NCBI GenBank assembly: GCA_023391415.1
Contig: JAEWAY010000030.1
Location: 1 to 64,000 of the forward strand
Reading direction: 5' to 3'
Source: Bacteroidota bacterium
GTDB taxonomy: Bacteria; Bacteroidota; Bacteroidia; Cytophagales; Cytophagaceae
Length of the DNA stretch: 64,000 nucleotides
Below the pieces are notes generated by a model. The model searched no databases. It had not been told where the DNA came from and saw only the letters and a program-made list of their open reading frames with translations. The position numbers were made by a program, and so were the translations under genes. Below, one piece after another: positions 52,435-61,933 of this stretch (its first letter is position 1; the number at the start of each line of letters is the position of its first letter).

Positions 52435-53388
52435 ATGAAGATCACCGAACATATAAAAAACGCGGATAAATGCCTTTTTTCCTTTGAAGTTCTGCCCCCG
52501 CTTAAAGGACAGGATATCAACTCATTGTTTAAGGCTATCGACCCGCTTATGGAGTTCAACCCTCCCTTTATCGATGTCACGTATCACCGGGAAGAATACA
52601 TATACAAGAAGCGTGAAAACGGCCTGCTCGAGAAACGGACGGTTCGCAAAAGACCGGGGACTGTCGGCATATGCGCCGCCATTATAAACCGGTATAAGGT
52701 AGACGCGGTGCCGCATCTGATCTGCGGCGGGTTTAGCAAAGAAGAAACTGAAAACGCGCTCATCGACCTGAATTTTCTCGGCATAGACAATGTGCTGGTA
52801 TTAAGAGGCGACCATATAAAGTCGGAAGGCATGTTCATTCCTGAAGAAGACGGCCACCGATACGCGTCCGACCTGATCCAACAGGTAGTAAGCCTGAACA
52901 ATGGACAGTTTCTGGACGACGACCTGCAAAACAGTTCTCCCTCCAACTTCTGCATAGGAGTAGCGGGCTATCCCGAAAAACATTTTGAGGCGCCCAATCT
53001 GGAAACTGATCTGAAATATCTGAAACTCAAGCAAGACCTCGGAGCTGATTATATTGTAACCCAGATGTTTTTTGACAACAAAAAATACCTTGACTTCGTT
53101 GACAAATGCAGGGAGATGGGAATCACCATACCGATCATTCCGGGGCTTAAACCCATTACCGCTCTCAAACAAATCAATGTGCTTCCCAGCATATTCCATA
53201 TCGATATACCGGTAGAGTTGTCCAGAGCGATTGAAAGTTGCAAAAATCAGGAAGAAGTCAAAGCCGTAGGCGTTGAATGGGCGATTCAACAGTCCCGGGA
53301 ATTGATAGGGGCGGGAGCTCCCTGCCTTCATTTCTATTCCATGGGGCGCTCCGAGTCTGTAAAACAAATCGCGAACGCCTTGTTCTAA
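52435..53388 (+). CDS. metF: Methylenetetrahydrofolate reductase
   Basis: This 317-residue flavoenzyme reduces 5,10-methylene-THF to 5-methyl-THF for methionine synthesis. Family motifs: FSFEVLPPLKGQ near the start, VPHLICGGFSKEE near 96, VLRGDH near 121, and LGADYIVTQMFFDN near 204. It has normal length. A weak promoter (TTTG at 52328, TAATTTTA at 52348) precedes it. No SAM riboswitch was recognised. The HMG-CoA lyase gene follows. Confidence 0.95.
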   Translation: MKITEHIKNADKCLFSFEVLPPLKGQDINSLFKAIDPLMEFNPPFIDVTYHREEYIYKKRENGLLEKRTVRKRPGTVGICAAIINRYKVDAVPHLICGGFSKEETENALIDLNFLGIDNVLVLRGDHIKSEGMFIPEEDGHRYASDLIQQVVSLNNGQFLDDDLQNSSPSNFCIGVAGYPEKHFEAPNLETDLKYLKLKQDLGADYIVTQMFFDNKKYLDFVDKCREMGITIPIIPGLKPITALKQINVLPSIFHIDIPVELSRAIESCKNQEEVKAVGVEWAIQQSRELIGAGAPCLHFYSMGRSESVKQIANALF

Positions 53389-53419
53389 ACATTGTATAAC
53401 ACATTAAACTCGAAAAACT

Positions 53420-54283
53420 ACGGAAAAGCAAGTAAAACTGATCGAATGTCCCAGAGACGCCATGCAAGGCATGAAGGAGTTTATTCCTACAGACGTCAAG
53501 ATCAGCTATATCAACAAGCTGCTGCGGGTCGGATTCGACACCATCGATATGGGAAGCTTCGTTTCGCCCAAAACCGTCCCTCAGACAAGAGATACCGGCG
53601 AGGTGATCAAAGGGCTGGATCTTTCCGGTTCATTGTCCAAAATACTGGTCATCGCCGCCAACGACCGGGGGATAGAAGAAGCCTCCGCGTTTGAAGCCAT
53701 CGATTACGTAGGCTTTCCCCTCTCGCTCAGCGAAACCTTTCAGCGGCGCAATACCAACCGGAGCATAGAGGACGCGTTCGCGGTCATCGAAAAAGGACGA
53801 GAGCGGCTTGCCAGGGTATCAAAGCAAATGGTCGTATATCTTTCCATGGGTTTCGGAAACCCCTACAACGATCCGTATTCTCCGGAATATATACGGCAGT
53901 TCACGCGCCGTCTGTCGACAATGGGTATCGGTATTGTTTCTCTTTCCGATACAATCGGGATAGCTACTCCCGCCCTTATTACCCGGCTGTTTTCGGAAGT
54001 ATTAGGCGAGTTTCCCGAAATTGAATTCGGAGCGCACTTGCATTCTCATCCGGCTACGGTAATAGAAAAACTCGAAGCCGCCTACAACGCGGGCTGTACG
54101 CGGTTTGACTCCGCGATCAACGGCTACGGCGGTTGTCCGATGGCCGATGACGATCTTGTGGGAAACCTGGCGACCCAACAGGTGATCCGCTTTTTTGAAA
54201 ACAAACGACTTGCTCCCGGCCTGAATCAGGACGCCTTGGCCAGCGCCATGGCCGAAGCTTCCGCGATATTTCCCTTATCATGA
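53420..54283 (+). CDS. Hydroxymethylglutaryl-CoA lyase, start codon abnormal
   Basis: This TIM-barrel enzyme splits HMG-CoA to acetoacetate and acetyl-CoA in leucine breakdown. Conserved residues are seen: Arg-Asp in ECPRDAMQG, the HLH metal pair in FGAHLHSHPAT, and Asn in SAINGYGGCPMADDD. The first normal start (ATG 53462) lies after the Arg-Asp motif, so it would remove the metal-binding Asp and catalytic Arg. Between the in-frame stop at 53405 and that ATG there is no ATG, GTG or TTG. ACG at 53420 sits exactly where the family start would be (xEKQVKLIECPRD); CTG at 53438 is another option. A mutated or misread ATG, or rare ACG initiation, would explain it. It overlaps the next gene by 4 bases. 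Confidence 0.85.
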   Translation, partial: TEKQVKLIECPRDAMQGMKEFIPTDVKISYINKLLRVGFDTIDMGSFVSPKTVPQTRDTGEVIKGLDLSGSLSKILVIAANDRGIEEASAFEAIDYVGFPLSLSETFQRRNTNRSIEDAFAVIEKGRERLARVSKQMVVYLSMGFGNPYNDPYSPEYIRQFTRRLSTMGIGIVSLSDTIGIATPALITRLFSEVLGEFPEIEFGAHLHSHPATVIEKLEAAYNAGCTRFDSAINGYGGCPMADDDLVGNLATQQVIRFFENKRLAPGLNQDALASAMAEASAIFPLS

Positions 54284-55014
54284 AAAAGAAAACAGAGGTA
54301 GAACTATTTATTCCTTGTTTCATAGATCAGATCTTTCCTGAAACCGGCTTCAATATGGTCAAAGTATTGAAGAAACTGGGCTGTGAAGTACATTATAACC
54401 CTCAGCAAACCTGTTGCGGTCAGCCAGCCTTCAACGCGGGTTATTTTGAAGAAGCCGCTAAAGTCGGCGTCAAGTTTCTCAACGATATGGACTCCGGAAG
54501 ATATGTCGTAACTCCATCCGCCTCCTGTGTAGGCATGGTCAGAAATAGCTACAAACGGCTGTTTGAAAACACCTCCAACCTTGTACAGCTCCGAAGAGTA
54601 CAGGCCAATACCTACGAGTTTACCGAGTTTCTGACTCATGTCCTGAAGATCGACAGGGTCGAGGGAGCCTCCCTGCGCGCCCACGCCACCTACCACGATA
54701 GTTGCGGCGCCCTGAGGGAATGCGGGATCAAGGAAGGACCCCGGAAACTGCTTCAGCACGTGGAAGGATTGCGGCTGACCGAGATGAAGGAAACCGAAAC
54801 CTGCTGTGGATTTGGCGGAACATTCGCGGTCAAGTTCGAATCCATTAGCGGCGCCATGGCTGATCAGAAAATGGCCAACGCGCTGGATACCGGAGCGGAA
54901 ATACTCATATCGACGGATAGCTCCTGCCTGATGCACCTGGACGCGTATTGCAAAAAGCAAAACAAAAAACTGAAGATCATGCATATCGCCGATGTGCTCG
55001 CCAGCGGCTGGTAA
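54280..55014 (+). CDS. CCG-domain iron-sulfur protein (LutA/YkgE-like)
   Basis: This 244-residue protein has two cysteine-rich CCG domains: TCCGQPAFNAGY near 45 and TCCGFGGTFAVKF near 177, as in LutA of lactate oxidation and in heterodisulfide-reductase-like subunits. LutB and LutC genes are not nearby. It overlaps the HMG-CoA lyase stop (ATGA), which links it to that operon; a role in electron transfer with acyl metabolism is possible. Confidence 0.88.
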   Translation: MKKKTEVELFIPCFIDQIFPETGFNMVKVLKKLGCEVHYNPQQTCCGQPAFNAGYFEEAAKVGVKFLNDMDSGRYVVTPSASCVGMVRNSYKRLFENTSNLVQLRRVQANTYEFTEFLTHVLKIDRVEGASLRAHATYHDSCGALRECGIKEGPRKLLQHVEGLRLTEMKETETCCGFGGTFAVKFESISGAMADQKMANALDTGAEILISTDSSCLMHLDAYCKKQNKKLKIMHIADVLASGW

Positions 55015-55094
55015 ACGCTCCCATTGAAGGTCGGCCAACATTTTCGGAAAAGTATGGTTAAATCTTAATACAACATGGATTTAGCCATATGCCG

Positions 55095-56120
55095 ATGAAA
55101 AACTATCTATATTTTTCCCTTATCCTATGCCTTTTCTGGAGTTGTGATTCGCAGCGACAAAAAAAACCGGAGGTTTCCGCGGAAATCGTCTTTGACGAGC
55201 AAGTCGCCAAAGAACTATCCTCCGTCAAATGGCGAAAAACACGATTGAAACAAGCTACGATCCTCGCCCTGGCGGAAACTCCTTCGGGCAATCTACTGGC
55301 CGGCACCCCGGAAGGTCTGTTCTACTCTTCCGATGATGGGGTATCCTGGAAGATCGTCAGCGACCAGACCCTCTCCTCCAACCAGGTCAACTGCCTCGTT
55401 TCCGATGACAAATACACGTACGCGGGGATAAGCCTGAACGGCGTATACCGCTCATCCGACAATGGCGCGAGCTGGACCCGGCTTTCCCAGGGTTTGCAAC
55501 CCGCGTTGATCGGTGTAAAAGATCTCATGATCCATCAGGGCAAAATATACGCCGGCACGACCAATGGCGTATTCATGTCCATGGACAGCGCCCATACATG
55601 GCTTCCGGCCAATAAAGGCGTCCCCTTGTCACCACCGCGGGGGGAACCCATAGCGCGGCACCTGCACATACATTCCCTGATAAATGGAGGCGACAAAATA
55701 TACGCGCTTACGGAACAAGGCGTCCTGATATCTTCCGATCAGGGTGTCAACTGGACGCTGAGCAAGGCCAAGGAGCTTGAGCCCTATGTCGTATCTTCGC
55801 TGCTTTGCGTAGACGAAAGCATATATGTGGGTCGTCATTTTCAGGAAGGAGTCTACAAATCGACCGATGGCGGGCTAAGCTGGAAAAACGCCGGACTGGA
55901 AGGCAACAACCTGCAAAAAATGTTATTAAGCCGCAATGGCCTGATTTACGCCGGCACCAACGGACAAGGTGTATTCCGCACGGTTGATCATGGCAAAACC
56001 TGGACGGAACTCAATAAAGGCTTGCCAACCGGAGCGGTCGTATCATCATTTATCAATACCAGAGCCGGGACCATTCTGGTTGGTATCGAAAATCATGGTA
56101 TCTACCGGCTTCGGGATTAG
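55095..56120 (+). CDS. BNR-repeat propeller lipoprotein
   Basis: This 341-residue lipoprotein (lipobox LCLFWSC) has seven-blade propeller repeats with Asp boxes: SSDDGVSW, SSDNGASW, SMDSAHTW, SSDQGVNW, STDGGLSW and TVDHGKTW. This pattern is found in sialidases and many unrelated surface proteins; no sialidase active-site motif (RIP) is visible, so a binding role is more likely. ATG at 55089 adds two residues. Its stop overlaps the stop of the convergent SDR gene. Confidence 0.85.
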   Translation: MKNYLYFSLILCLFWSCDSQRQKKPEVSAEIVFDEQVAKELSSVKWRKTRLKQATILALAETPSGNLLAGTPEGLFYSSDDGVSWKIVSDQTLSSNQVNCLVSDDKYTYAGISLNGVYRSSDNGASWTRLSQGLQPALIGVKDLMIHQGKIYAGTTNGVFMSMDSAHTWLPANKGVPLSPPRGEPIARHLHIHSLINGGDKIYALTEQGVLISSDQGVNWTLSKAKELEPYVVSSLLCVDESIYVGRHFQEGVYKSTDGGLSWKNAGLEGNNLQKMLLSRNGLIYAGTNGQGVFRTVDHGKTWTELNKGLPTGAVVSSFINTRAGTILVGIENHGIYRLRD

Positions 56121-56836
56121 CAGAAATATCCTCCATCGACAGGAATCACCGCGCCATTGACATAAGCGCCACGGGGAGAAATCAGAAACAGGATAAGCTC
56201 GGCGATATCGGAAAAATCACCCGCTTTTCCGGCGGGTATTTTTTGAAGAATCTGTTCCCGCCGGCTCGTTACCGAAGGCAGATTTTCAGCGAAGAATCCG
56301 GGCTGAATAGCGTTGACGCGGCATTGATCCGCCGCCAGCTCCCTGGCCCACATGGAAGTCAGGGAACTCAGTCCTGACTTCAGGGACGCGTAAAGCGTAA
56401 GGGAAGAGTTCGAAACAAACTCCGGAAAGGGCAAAATATTGATCACCATACTGTTTTCAGCGTTTCCCATCAGGTACTTGATCGCGTTGCGGGAACCTTT
56501 CAGCACGGCTTCCGCCAGTAGCTTCCATTCAGTATTATCCGCGTCTTCATACTTCGACATGATCTTTAATCCGATGGCGTTGATCAGAATATCCGGCTGC
56601 CTGCCGCTGCTGGCGACCTCCTGAGCCAGGTGCTCTATATAGTTCCGCTTGGTCACATCGATAGGGAAATACCGTACAGCGTACGGAGTCAGCGAAGCGG
56701 CGGCCTGCTTCAGCTTTTCCTTATCTTTGTCGATAAGCAGCAAACGACATCCCTTATCGCCATAAAACGCGGCGAGGTATCGTCCGAGCGTTCCCGCTCC
56801 ACCTACAATTACGACCAGCTTATTTTGCAAAAACAT
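56117..56836 (-). CDS. SDR family oxidoreductase
   Basis: This 239-residue short-chain dehydrogenase has NAD(P)-binding VVIVGGAGTLGRYLAAFY at the N-terminus, a conserved Asp-Val region (FPIDVTKRN), and the catalytic YASLK at about 160. The substrate is unknown. It is the last gene of the argS-gpx-menA-SDR row, starting right after the menA stop. Confidence 0.88.
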   Translation of the reverse strand: MFLQNKLVVIVGGAGTLGRYLAAFYGDKGCRLLLIDKDKEKLKQAAASLTPYAVRYFPIDVTKRNYIEHLAQEVASSGRQPDILINAIGLKIMSKYEDADNTEWKLLAEAVLKGSRNAIKYLMGNAENSMVINILPFPEFVSNSSLTLYASLKSGLSSLTSMWARELAADQCRVNAIQPGFFAENLPSVTSRREQILQKIPAGKAGDFSDIAELILFLISPRGAYVNGAVIPVDGGYFC

Positions 56837-57736
56837 TTATACCAGACTGATTCCAAGCGCGAAAAGAAATACAAACAACAGTATGGAAAGCGCCAATTGC
56901 CTGAGCAGCCCATCCAGTTCTTTCCCTTTCCTTTGCCATGTTTGATAAATATTATACGCGAAGAAAGGCGAAGAACCTAAAAAAAGATACCCGGGCATAC
57001 GCTCCACTTCCTTATACACAAAAAGTATGGCGAACACAAAGGCTCCAACAATCAAAAGCGTGTGATATACCTTGGCCGGTATAGTCCCCATCCTGACCGG
57101 AAGGGATTTCTTACCCGCCTGCATATCCGACTCTATATCCCTTATATTATTTATATTCAATACACCTACGGAAAAAAAACCCATAGTAACCGCCGGACAA
57201 AGCAATGTCCATTTAAACCATCCCGTTTGCAGGAAACAGGTTCCCAATACACCGACCAGACCAAAAAAGACAAATACGAAAAAATCGCCGAAACCCGCGT
57301 ATCCATAAGGTGTTTTTCCTACGGTATATTTTATCGCGGCCCCAATGGAACTAACTCCCAGCAATAAAAAAAGCATAAAATTGGCGTTCAATACCTTAAA
57401 AGCCGTAATAAGCAAAGCGATTCCCGAACCCAAGGCCACCATACCGGATACATATACCGCGCGCTTCATAGCTCCCGCGGATATCGCGCCCGATTGAACC
57501 ATCCGGACAGGTCCCTTACGCGCCGCGTGGTCGACGCCATTGACAAAGTCGCCATAGTCGTTCGCGAAATTGGACAATACCTGCAAGCCCAGCGTGGTAA
57601 ATACACAAAGCAGAAAAATCGCCGGGTCAAACGCGTCGTACATATACGCCAGCGCGCCCCCCATTCCGATCGCCGAGAAAGCGAGCGGCAGGGTCCTCAA
57701 TCGCGCGGCGGCTACCCAGGTTTTGATCGTACTCAT
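56837..57736 (-). CDS. menA: 1,4-dihydroxy-2-naphthoate octaprenyltransferase
   Basis: This 299-residue UbiA-family membrane enzyme attaches the isoprenoid tail in menaquinone synthesis. The Asp-rich motif NDYGDFVNGVDHAARKGP (about 60-77) and second motif NNIRDIESDMQAGKKSLP (about 195) are present, with about eight helices. Menaquinone is the carrier upstream of the cbb3 oxidase in this cell. Confidence 0.94.
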   Translation of the reverse strand: MSTIKTWVAAARLRTLPLAFSAIGMGGALAYMYDAFDPAIFLLCVFTTLGLQVLSNFANDYGDFVNGVDHAARKGPVRMVQSGAISAGAMKRAVYVSGMVALGSGIALLITAFKVLNANFMLFLLLGVSSIGAAIKYTVGKTPYGYAGFGDFFVFVFFGLVGVLGTCFLQTGWFKWTLLCPAVTMGFFSVGVLNINNIRDIESDMQAGKKSLPVRMGTIPAKVYHTLLIVGAFVFAILFVYKEVERMPGYLFLGSSPFFAYNIYQTWQRKGKELDGLLRQLALSILLFVFLFALGISLV

Positions 57737-57738
57737 AT

Positions 57739-58311
57739 CTATTTGCTTAAATCTCCCGCTATTTCATCGCTAAACGGCTTGATCGCCGAAGCGTAATATC
57801 CTACCAACTGACCTTCCGCGTTGATCAGGTATTTGCCAAAATTCCACGAAGGCGCCTTATCGTTCCAGCCATTCAGCTTCGGATCGGTCAGCCAGCGATA
57901 TACCGGATGCCGATGGTCGCCTTTGACCTCGGTCTTTTCAAACATGGTAAACGTAACTCCGTAGTTTTCGCGGCAGAAGCCAGCGATTTCTTCATTCGAT
58001 CCGGGATCCTGTCCCGCGAATTCGTTGGACGGAAAACCAAGCACGACGACCGAATCTCCGTGTGTTTCATAAAAACGCTGCAACTCCTCAAACTGAGGTG
58101 TAAATCCACATTTGGACGCGGTATTGACAATCAGGATTTTTTTGCCCCGATACTGATCAAATCCTATGGTTTCTCCATCGATAGACCGGGCGCTCAGATC
58201 GTAGAAAGACGCTCCGGAACGAATATCGCCCGCCGGCTTTTGCTTGACATCGCCAAATCCCAGGCATCCTGTCAGAAAAACCAGACTCACAAAATAAATC
58301 ATATTGTACAT
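57739..58311 (-). CDS. Glutathione peroxidase-like lipoprotein
   Basis: This thiol peroxidase of about 190 residues has a lipobox (VFLTGC near residue 16) and a GPx domain. Catalytic Cys is in VNTASKCGFTPQ, followed by Gln/Trp-type motifs GFPSNEFAGQDPGS and WNFGKYLI. It is a Cys, not Sec, enzyme. The start at 58311 was chosen because it gives a clean lipoprotein signal; Met at 58347 would overlap argS. It lies between argS and menA. Confidence 0.9.
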   Translation of the reverse strand: MYNMIYFVSLVFLTGCLGFGDVKQKPAGDIRSGASFYDLSARSIDGETIGFDQYRGKKILIVNTASKCGFTPQFEELQRFYETHGDSVVVLGFPSNEFAGQDPGSNEEIAGFCRENYGVTFTMFEKTEVKGDHRHPVYRWLTDPKLNGWNDKAPSWNFGKYLINAEGQLVGYYASAIKPFSDEIAGDLSK

Positions 58312-58318
58312 AGTCAGT

Positions 58319-60103
58319 TTACATTCTGTCCGGAACCTGAATACCAAGAAGCCCCATCGCCTTTCTGAGCGTATCCGCCACCGCCGAAGACAAGGCGACT
58401 CTCAAGGCCAGTTTGGACTTATCCCCTTCACCAAAGATCGGGAGTTCAGCGTAAAACCGGTTGTATTCCTTGGCCAGCTCAAACGCGTACTGCGCCACAA
58501 CGGCCGGCGAATACAAATCTCCCGCTTCCCTGAGCCGCTTCGGATATTCATTGAGCAGACCAATCAGCGCGACTTCCGCGGTTTCCAGCTTGTCCGGCAT
58601 AGTCAGCGCCAGTTGATCGGCGCCCAATTGCTCAGCCCTGCGCCTGATGGACGCGATCCGCGCGTGGGTATATTGAATAAAGGGCCCCGTATTACCCTGA
58701 AACTCGATAGATTCCTGAGGGTTGAAAAGCATGCGTTTTTTGGGGTCCACTTTCAGAAGGAAAAATTTCAAGGCCCCAAGTCCCAATGTCTTGTATAACT
58801 CTCTCGATTGCTCTTCCGTAAAACCCTCGATCTTACCCAGTTCAATGGTTTGCTTTTCGGCGGTTTCCAGCATTTCAGCCACCAGTTGATCCGCGTCCAC
58901 GACCGTCCCTTCCCGCGATTTCATCTTACCGGAAGGCAGATCCACCATGCCATACGACAAATGATAAATACCGTCCGCGTATGGTTTTCCAAGTTTTTGC
59001 AAAATAAGCTGCAATACCTTAAAGTGATAATCCTGCTCATTTCCTACCACATAGATGGATTTACCGACCTTGTAATCCCGGTATTTCAGGTCCGCGGTGC
59101 CTAGATCCTGAGTTATGTATACCGAAGTACCGTCCGCCCGAAGCAAAAGCTTTTCGTCAAGCCCCTCCTCGCTCAGGTCGATCCATACGGAACCATTGTC
59201 CTTTTTGAAAAACACGCCTTTCGCCAGACCTTCTTCCACAAGATCCTTTCCGAGCAGATAGGTTTCCGATTCGTAATAATACTGGTCAAAATCGACTCCG
59301 ATATCCCGATAAGTCGTTTCGAAACCATCATACACCCATGAATTGAGCTTTTCCCACAACGCGTATACCCTCGAGTCGCCTTCTTCCCATTTTTTCAGCA
59401 TTTCCTGCGCCTCTTTCAACACCGGCGCTTCCTGCTTGGCTTTTTCCTCCTCCATGCCGGACGCCACCAGTTCCGCTACTTCCTTACGATATTCCTGGTC
59501 ATAGCGCACATAATACTTTCCAATAAGATGATCGCCTTTGATGCCGGAAGAGTCGGGGGTCTCCCCCTCTCCATACTTTTCATACGCGAGCATGGACTTG
59601 CATATATGGATTCCCCGATCGTTGATCAGGTTGGCCTTGACGACCTCATAGCCATTGGCTTTCAGAATCTCGGCTATCGAATAACCCAGAAAGTTGTTCC
59701 GCAGATGGCCCAGATGCAAAGGCTTATTCGTATTGGGGGAGGAATACTCCACCATGACCCTCTCGCCTTTCGGAGCGTTTTTTCCAAAACTTTCCGATAG
59801 TACCTCATCTCTGAAAAGTCCAAACCAGGCCGAATCGTCGATCACGAGGTTCAAGAAGCCTTTGACCGCGTTGAAATCCCGAACTTCGGTCAATTTATTT
59901 TTCAAAAATTCTCCGAGTTCCCTGGCGGAAACCTCAGGAGATTTTTTAGTGATTTTCAAATACGGAAAGACCACAAATGTATGACTGCCTTCAAATTCCG
60001 GATTGGTGGCCTGTAAATTTATTTCTTCGACCGGCACGTTCGCGTCGAACAGGATTTTGAAACCTTCGGATATGCCTGATTTTAATATGCCTTCGATCTC
60101 CAT
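58319..60103 (-). CDS. argS: Arginyl-tRNA synthetase
   Basis: This 594-residue class I synthetase charges tRNA-Arg. The HIGH motif is in NKPLHLGHLRNN (near 130); the KMSK region is GKMKSREG near 395. The C-terminal anticodon domain ends MGLLGIQVPDRM. Length is normal. It heads the minus-strand operon and is divergent from speA. Confidence 0.96.
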   Translation of the reverse strand: MEIEGILKSGISEGFKILFDANVPVEEINLQATNPEFEGSHTFVVFPYLKITKKSPEVSARELGEFLKNKLTEVRDFNAVKGFLNLVIDDSAWFGLFRDEVLSESFGKNAPKGERVMVEYSSPNTNKPLHLGHLRNNFLGYSIAEILKANGYEVVKANLINDRGIHICKSMLAYEKYGEGETPDSSGIKGDHLIGKYYVRYDQEYRKEVAELVASGMEEEKAKQEAPVLKEAQEMLKKWEEGDSRVYALWEKLNSWVYDGFETTYRDIGVDFDQYYYESETYLLGKDLVEEGLAKGVFFKKDNGSVWIDLSEEGLDEKLLLRADGTSVYITQDLGTADLKYRDYKVGKSIYVVGNEQDYHFKVLQLILQKLGKPYADGIYHLSYGMVDLPSGKMKSREGTVVDADQLVAEMLETAEKQTIELGKIEGFTEEQSRELYKTLGLGALKFFLLKVDPKKRMLFNPQESIEFQGNTGPFIQYTHARIASIRRRAEQLGADQLALTMPDKLETAEVALIGLLNEYPKRLREAGDLYSPAVVAQYAFELAKEYNRFYAELPIFGEGDKSKLALRVALSSAVADTLRKAMGLLGIQVPDRM

Positions 60104-60177
60104 TTCTTAACTTGATTGGATTGCAAAGATCGTAATTTTATACCAATTTTACACCACTAAATACAAGAACAACTAGG

Positions 60178-61572
60178 ATGAACAGATATATCGATCTGAT
60201 AGAGCAGACTTTCTACTTTCCCACAGAGGAGTTCAAAGTTGAAAATTCTGAATTATTGTTTAACAATGTTCCTGTTATGGACCTGGTAAAGCAGTACGGT
60301 ACTCCGATGAAGATTACCTTTATGCCCAAAATCAGTTCCCAGATTCAAAAGGCCAAGCGTATTTTCCGCGAAGCCATGAAAAACAACAATTACGAAGGAC
60401 GATATTTTTATTCCTATTGCACCAAGTCGTCGCATTTCAATTTTGTCCTGGAAGAAGCGCTAAAAAACGATATTCATATCGAAACCTCCTCGGCTTACGA
60501 TATCGCCATTATCCGTCAATTGTATAAAACCGGTAAAGTCGGCAAGGATACCTTCATATTGTGCAATGGGTTCAAGAGGGAAAAATATACCCAATATGTT
60601 TCGGAGCTCATCAATGAAGGCTTTAACTGCATTCCTATTCTGGACAACCTGCAGGAGATCAAATACTATAAGGAACACGTAAGCCAACCCTGCCAGATCG
60701 GCATACGCATGGCGACCGACGAAGAGCCAAAATTCGAGTTTTATACCTCCAGGCTGGGGATACGATACAGCGACGCGATCGACCTCTATAAGGACCAAAT
60801 CGCGCCGGATCCCAAGTTTAAGCTCAAGATGCTGCATATGTTTATCAATACCGGCATCAAAGACTCCACTTATTACTGGAGTGAGCTTAGCCGATTCATC
60901 CACATGTACTGCGAGCTTAAAAAAATATGTCCGGAACTGGACTCTATCGATATCGGAGGCGGATGGCCGATCAAGACTTCCATCCATTTCGACTACGATT
61001 ACGAATATATGACCGATACGATCATCAAGACGATACAGAAGATCTGTAACGACCGCGGCGTACCGGTTCCTTACAACATCTTCACCGAATTCGGCAGTTT
61101 TACCGTAGGCGAAAGCGGAGCCATACTGCTGAGCGTCATCGATCAGAAGCGTCAGAACGATAAAGAGTTCTGGAACATGATCGACTCCTCCTTTATCACC
61201 GCGCTTCCCGATACCTGGGGACTTAGCCAGAAATACGTGCTACTGGCCCTCAACAACTGGGACAAGCCTTATCAGAAAATCAAGCTGGGGGGGCTCACCT
61301 GCGACAGTATGGACTACTACAATTCAGAAGCGCACACCTCAGAAGTATTTCTACCTCAATGGAATAAGGACAAACCCCTCTATATCGGATTTTTCCACAC
61401 AGGCGCCTATCAGGAATCGCTTGGAGGCTACGGCGGTATTCAGCATTGCCTTATTCCCGCCCCCAAACACGTATTAGTCGATTTTGACGAACATGGGAAG
61501 TTGCGAACCAAACTATTCGCGCCGGAACAGGACGAGGACAGCATGCTGCGTATCCTGGGCTACTCTGTATAG
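60178..61572 (+). CDS. speA: Arginine decarboxylase (short Bacteroidota type)
   Basis: This 464-residue PLP enzyme of the alanine-racemase fold type decarboxylates arginine to agmatine for polyamine synthesis. The PLP Lys is in FYSYCTKSSHF (near 83); the ring-binding region is DSIDIGGGWPIKTS near 258-275; C-terminal GAYQESLGG near 418 matches the active-site Cys/Tyr region of the family, although Cys is not seen there. It is shorter than E. coli SpeA (about 630-660), as usual in Bacteroidota. It is divergent from argS. Confidence 0.93.
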   Translation: MNRYIDLIEQTFYFPTEEFKVENSELLFNNVPVMDLVKQYGTPMKITFMPKISSQIQKAKRIFREAMKNNNYEGRYFYSYCTKSSHFNFVLEEALKNDIHIETSSAYDIAIIRQLYKTGKVGKDTFILCNGFKREKYTQYVSELINEGFNCIPILDNLQEIKYYKEHVSQPCQIGIRMATDEEPKFEFYTSRLGIRYSDAIDLYKDQIAPDPKFKLKMLHMFINTGIKDSTYYWSELSRFIHMYCELKKICPELDSIDIGGGWPIKTSIHFDYDYEYMTDTIIKTIQKICNDRGVPVPYNIFTEFGSFTVGESGAILLSVIDQKRQNDKEFWNMIDSSFITALPDTWGLSQKYVLLALNNWDKPYQKIKLGGLTCDSMDYYNSEAHTSEVFLPQWNKDKPLYIGFFHTGAYQESLGGYGGIQHCLIPAPKHVLVDFDEHGKLRTKLFAPEQDEDSMLRILGYSV

Positions 61573-61673
61573 AACTTAGCCACGATAAAGTTTTTCCACG
61601 TGGTAAAACATTACAAGTCGCCGGCTGGTTTTTCTCTTAGGATATGTGTTGAAGCAGTTTAATTGTGGGTAAA

Positions 61674-61820
61674 ATGAGAAAGTTCATCTATATACTGGCT
61701 GGGATCGCTATTTTGGCGACCTCCTGTAGAAAATACGAAACCTGCGCGACCTACGCGGACAGCAAACAGGTAAAAACCAATACGCGGGCGTTGACGGAAG
61801 AGAGCAAGGCTATTTTATAA
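61674..61820 (+). CDS. Small lipoprotein
   Basis: This 48-residue lipoprotein begins MRKFIYILAGIAILATSC with a perfect lipobox. The mature part is about 31 residues, with a KYETCATYADSK motif resembling short Bacteroidota lipoproteins that carry a C-x-TY pattern. Function is unknown. A terminator follows, which supports that it is expressed. Confidence 0.7.
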   Translation: MRKFIYILAGIAILATSCRKYETCATYADSKQVKTNTRALTEESKAIL

Positions 61821-61847
61821 AAGCTTTTAGACTATATGACACGACAC

Positions 61848-61883
61848 GGAAGCTACTTCATGACGAGTAGCTTCCTCGTTTTA
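61848..61883 (+). terminator. Terminator after small lipoprotein
   Basis: A perfect 10-bp stem (GGAAGCTACT with AGTAGCTTCC) and an 8-base loop are followed by TCGTTTTA. It lies 28 bases after the lipoprotein stop. Confidence 0.8.
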
Positions 61884-61933
61884 GCGCCCGGTACATAAGA
61901 CCACAAGACCTACGGTATAAAACCTGGTTTATT

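Noticed and set aside
53462..54283. HMG-CoA lyase starting at ATG 53462
   Set aside because: This start would remove the catalytic Arg and metal-binding Asp of the PRD motif encoded just upstream in the same frame.
54304..55041. 245-codon minus-strand frame
   Set aside because: Antisense of the CCG-domain iron-sulfur protein with both Cys motifs on the plus strand.
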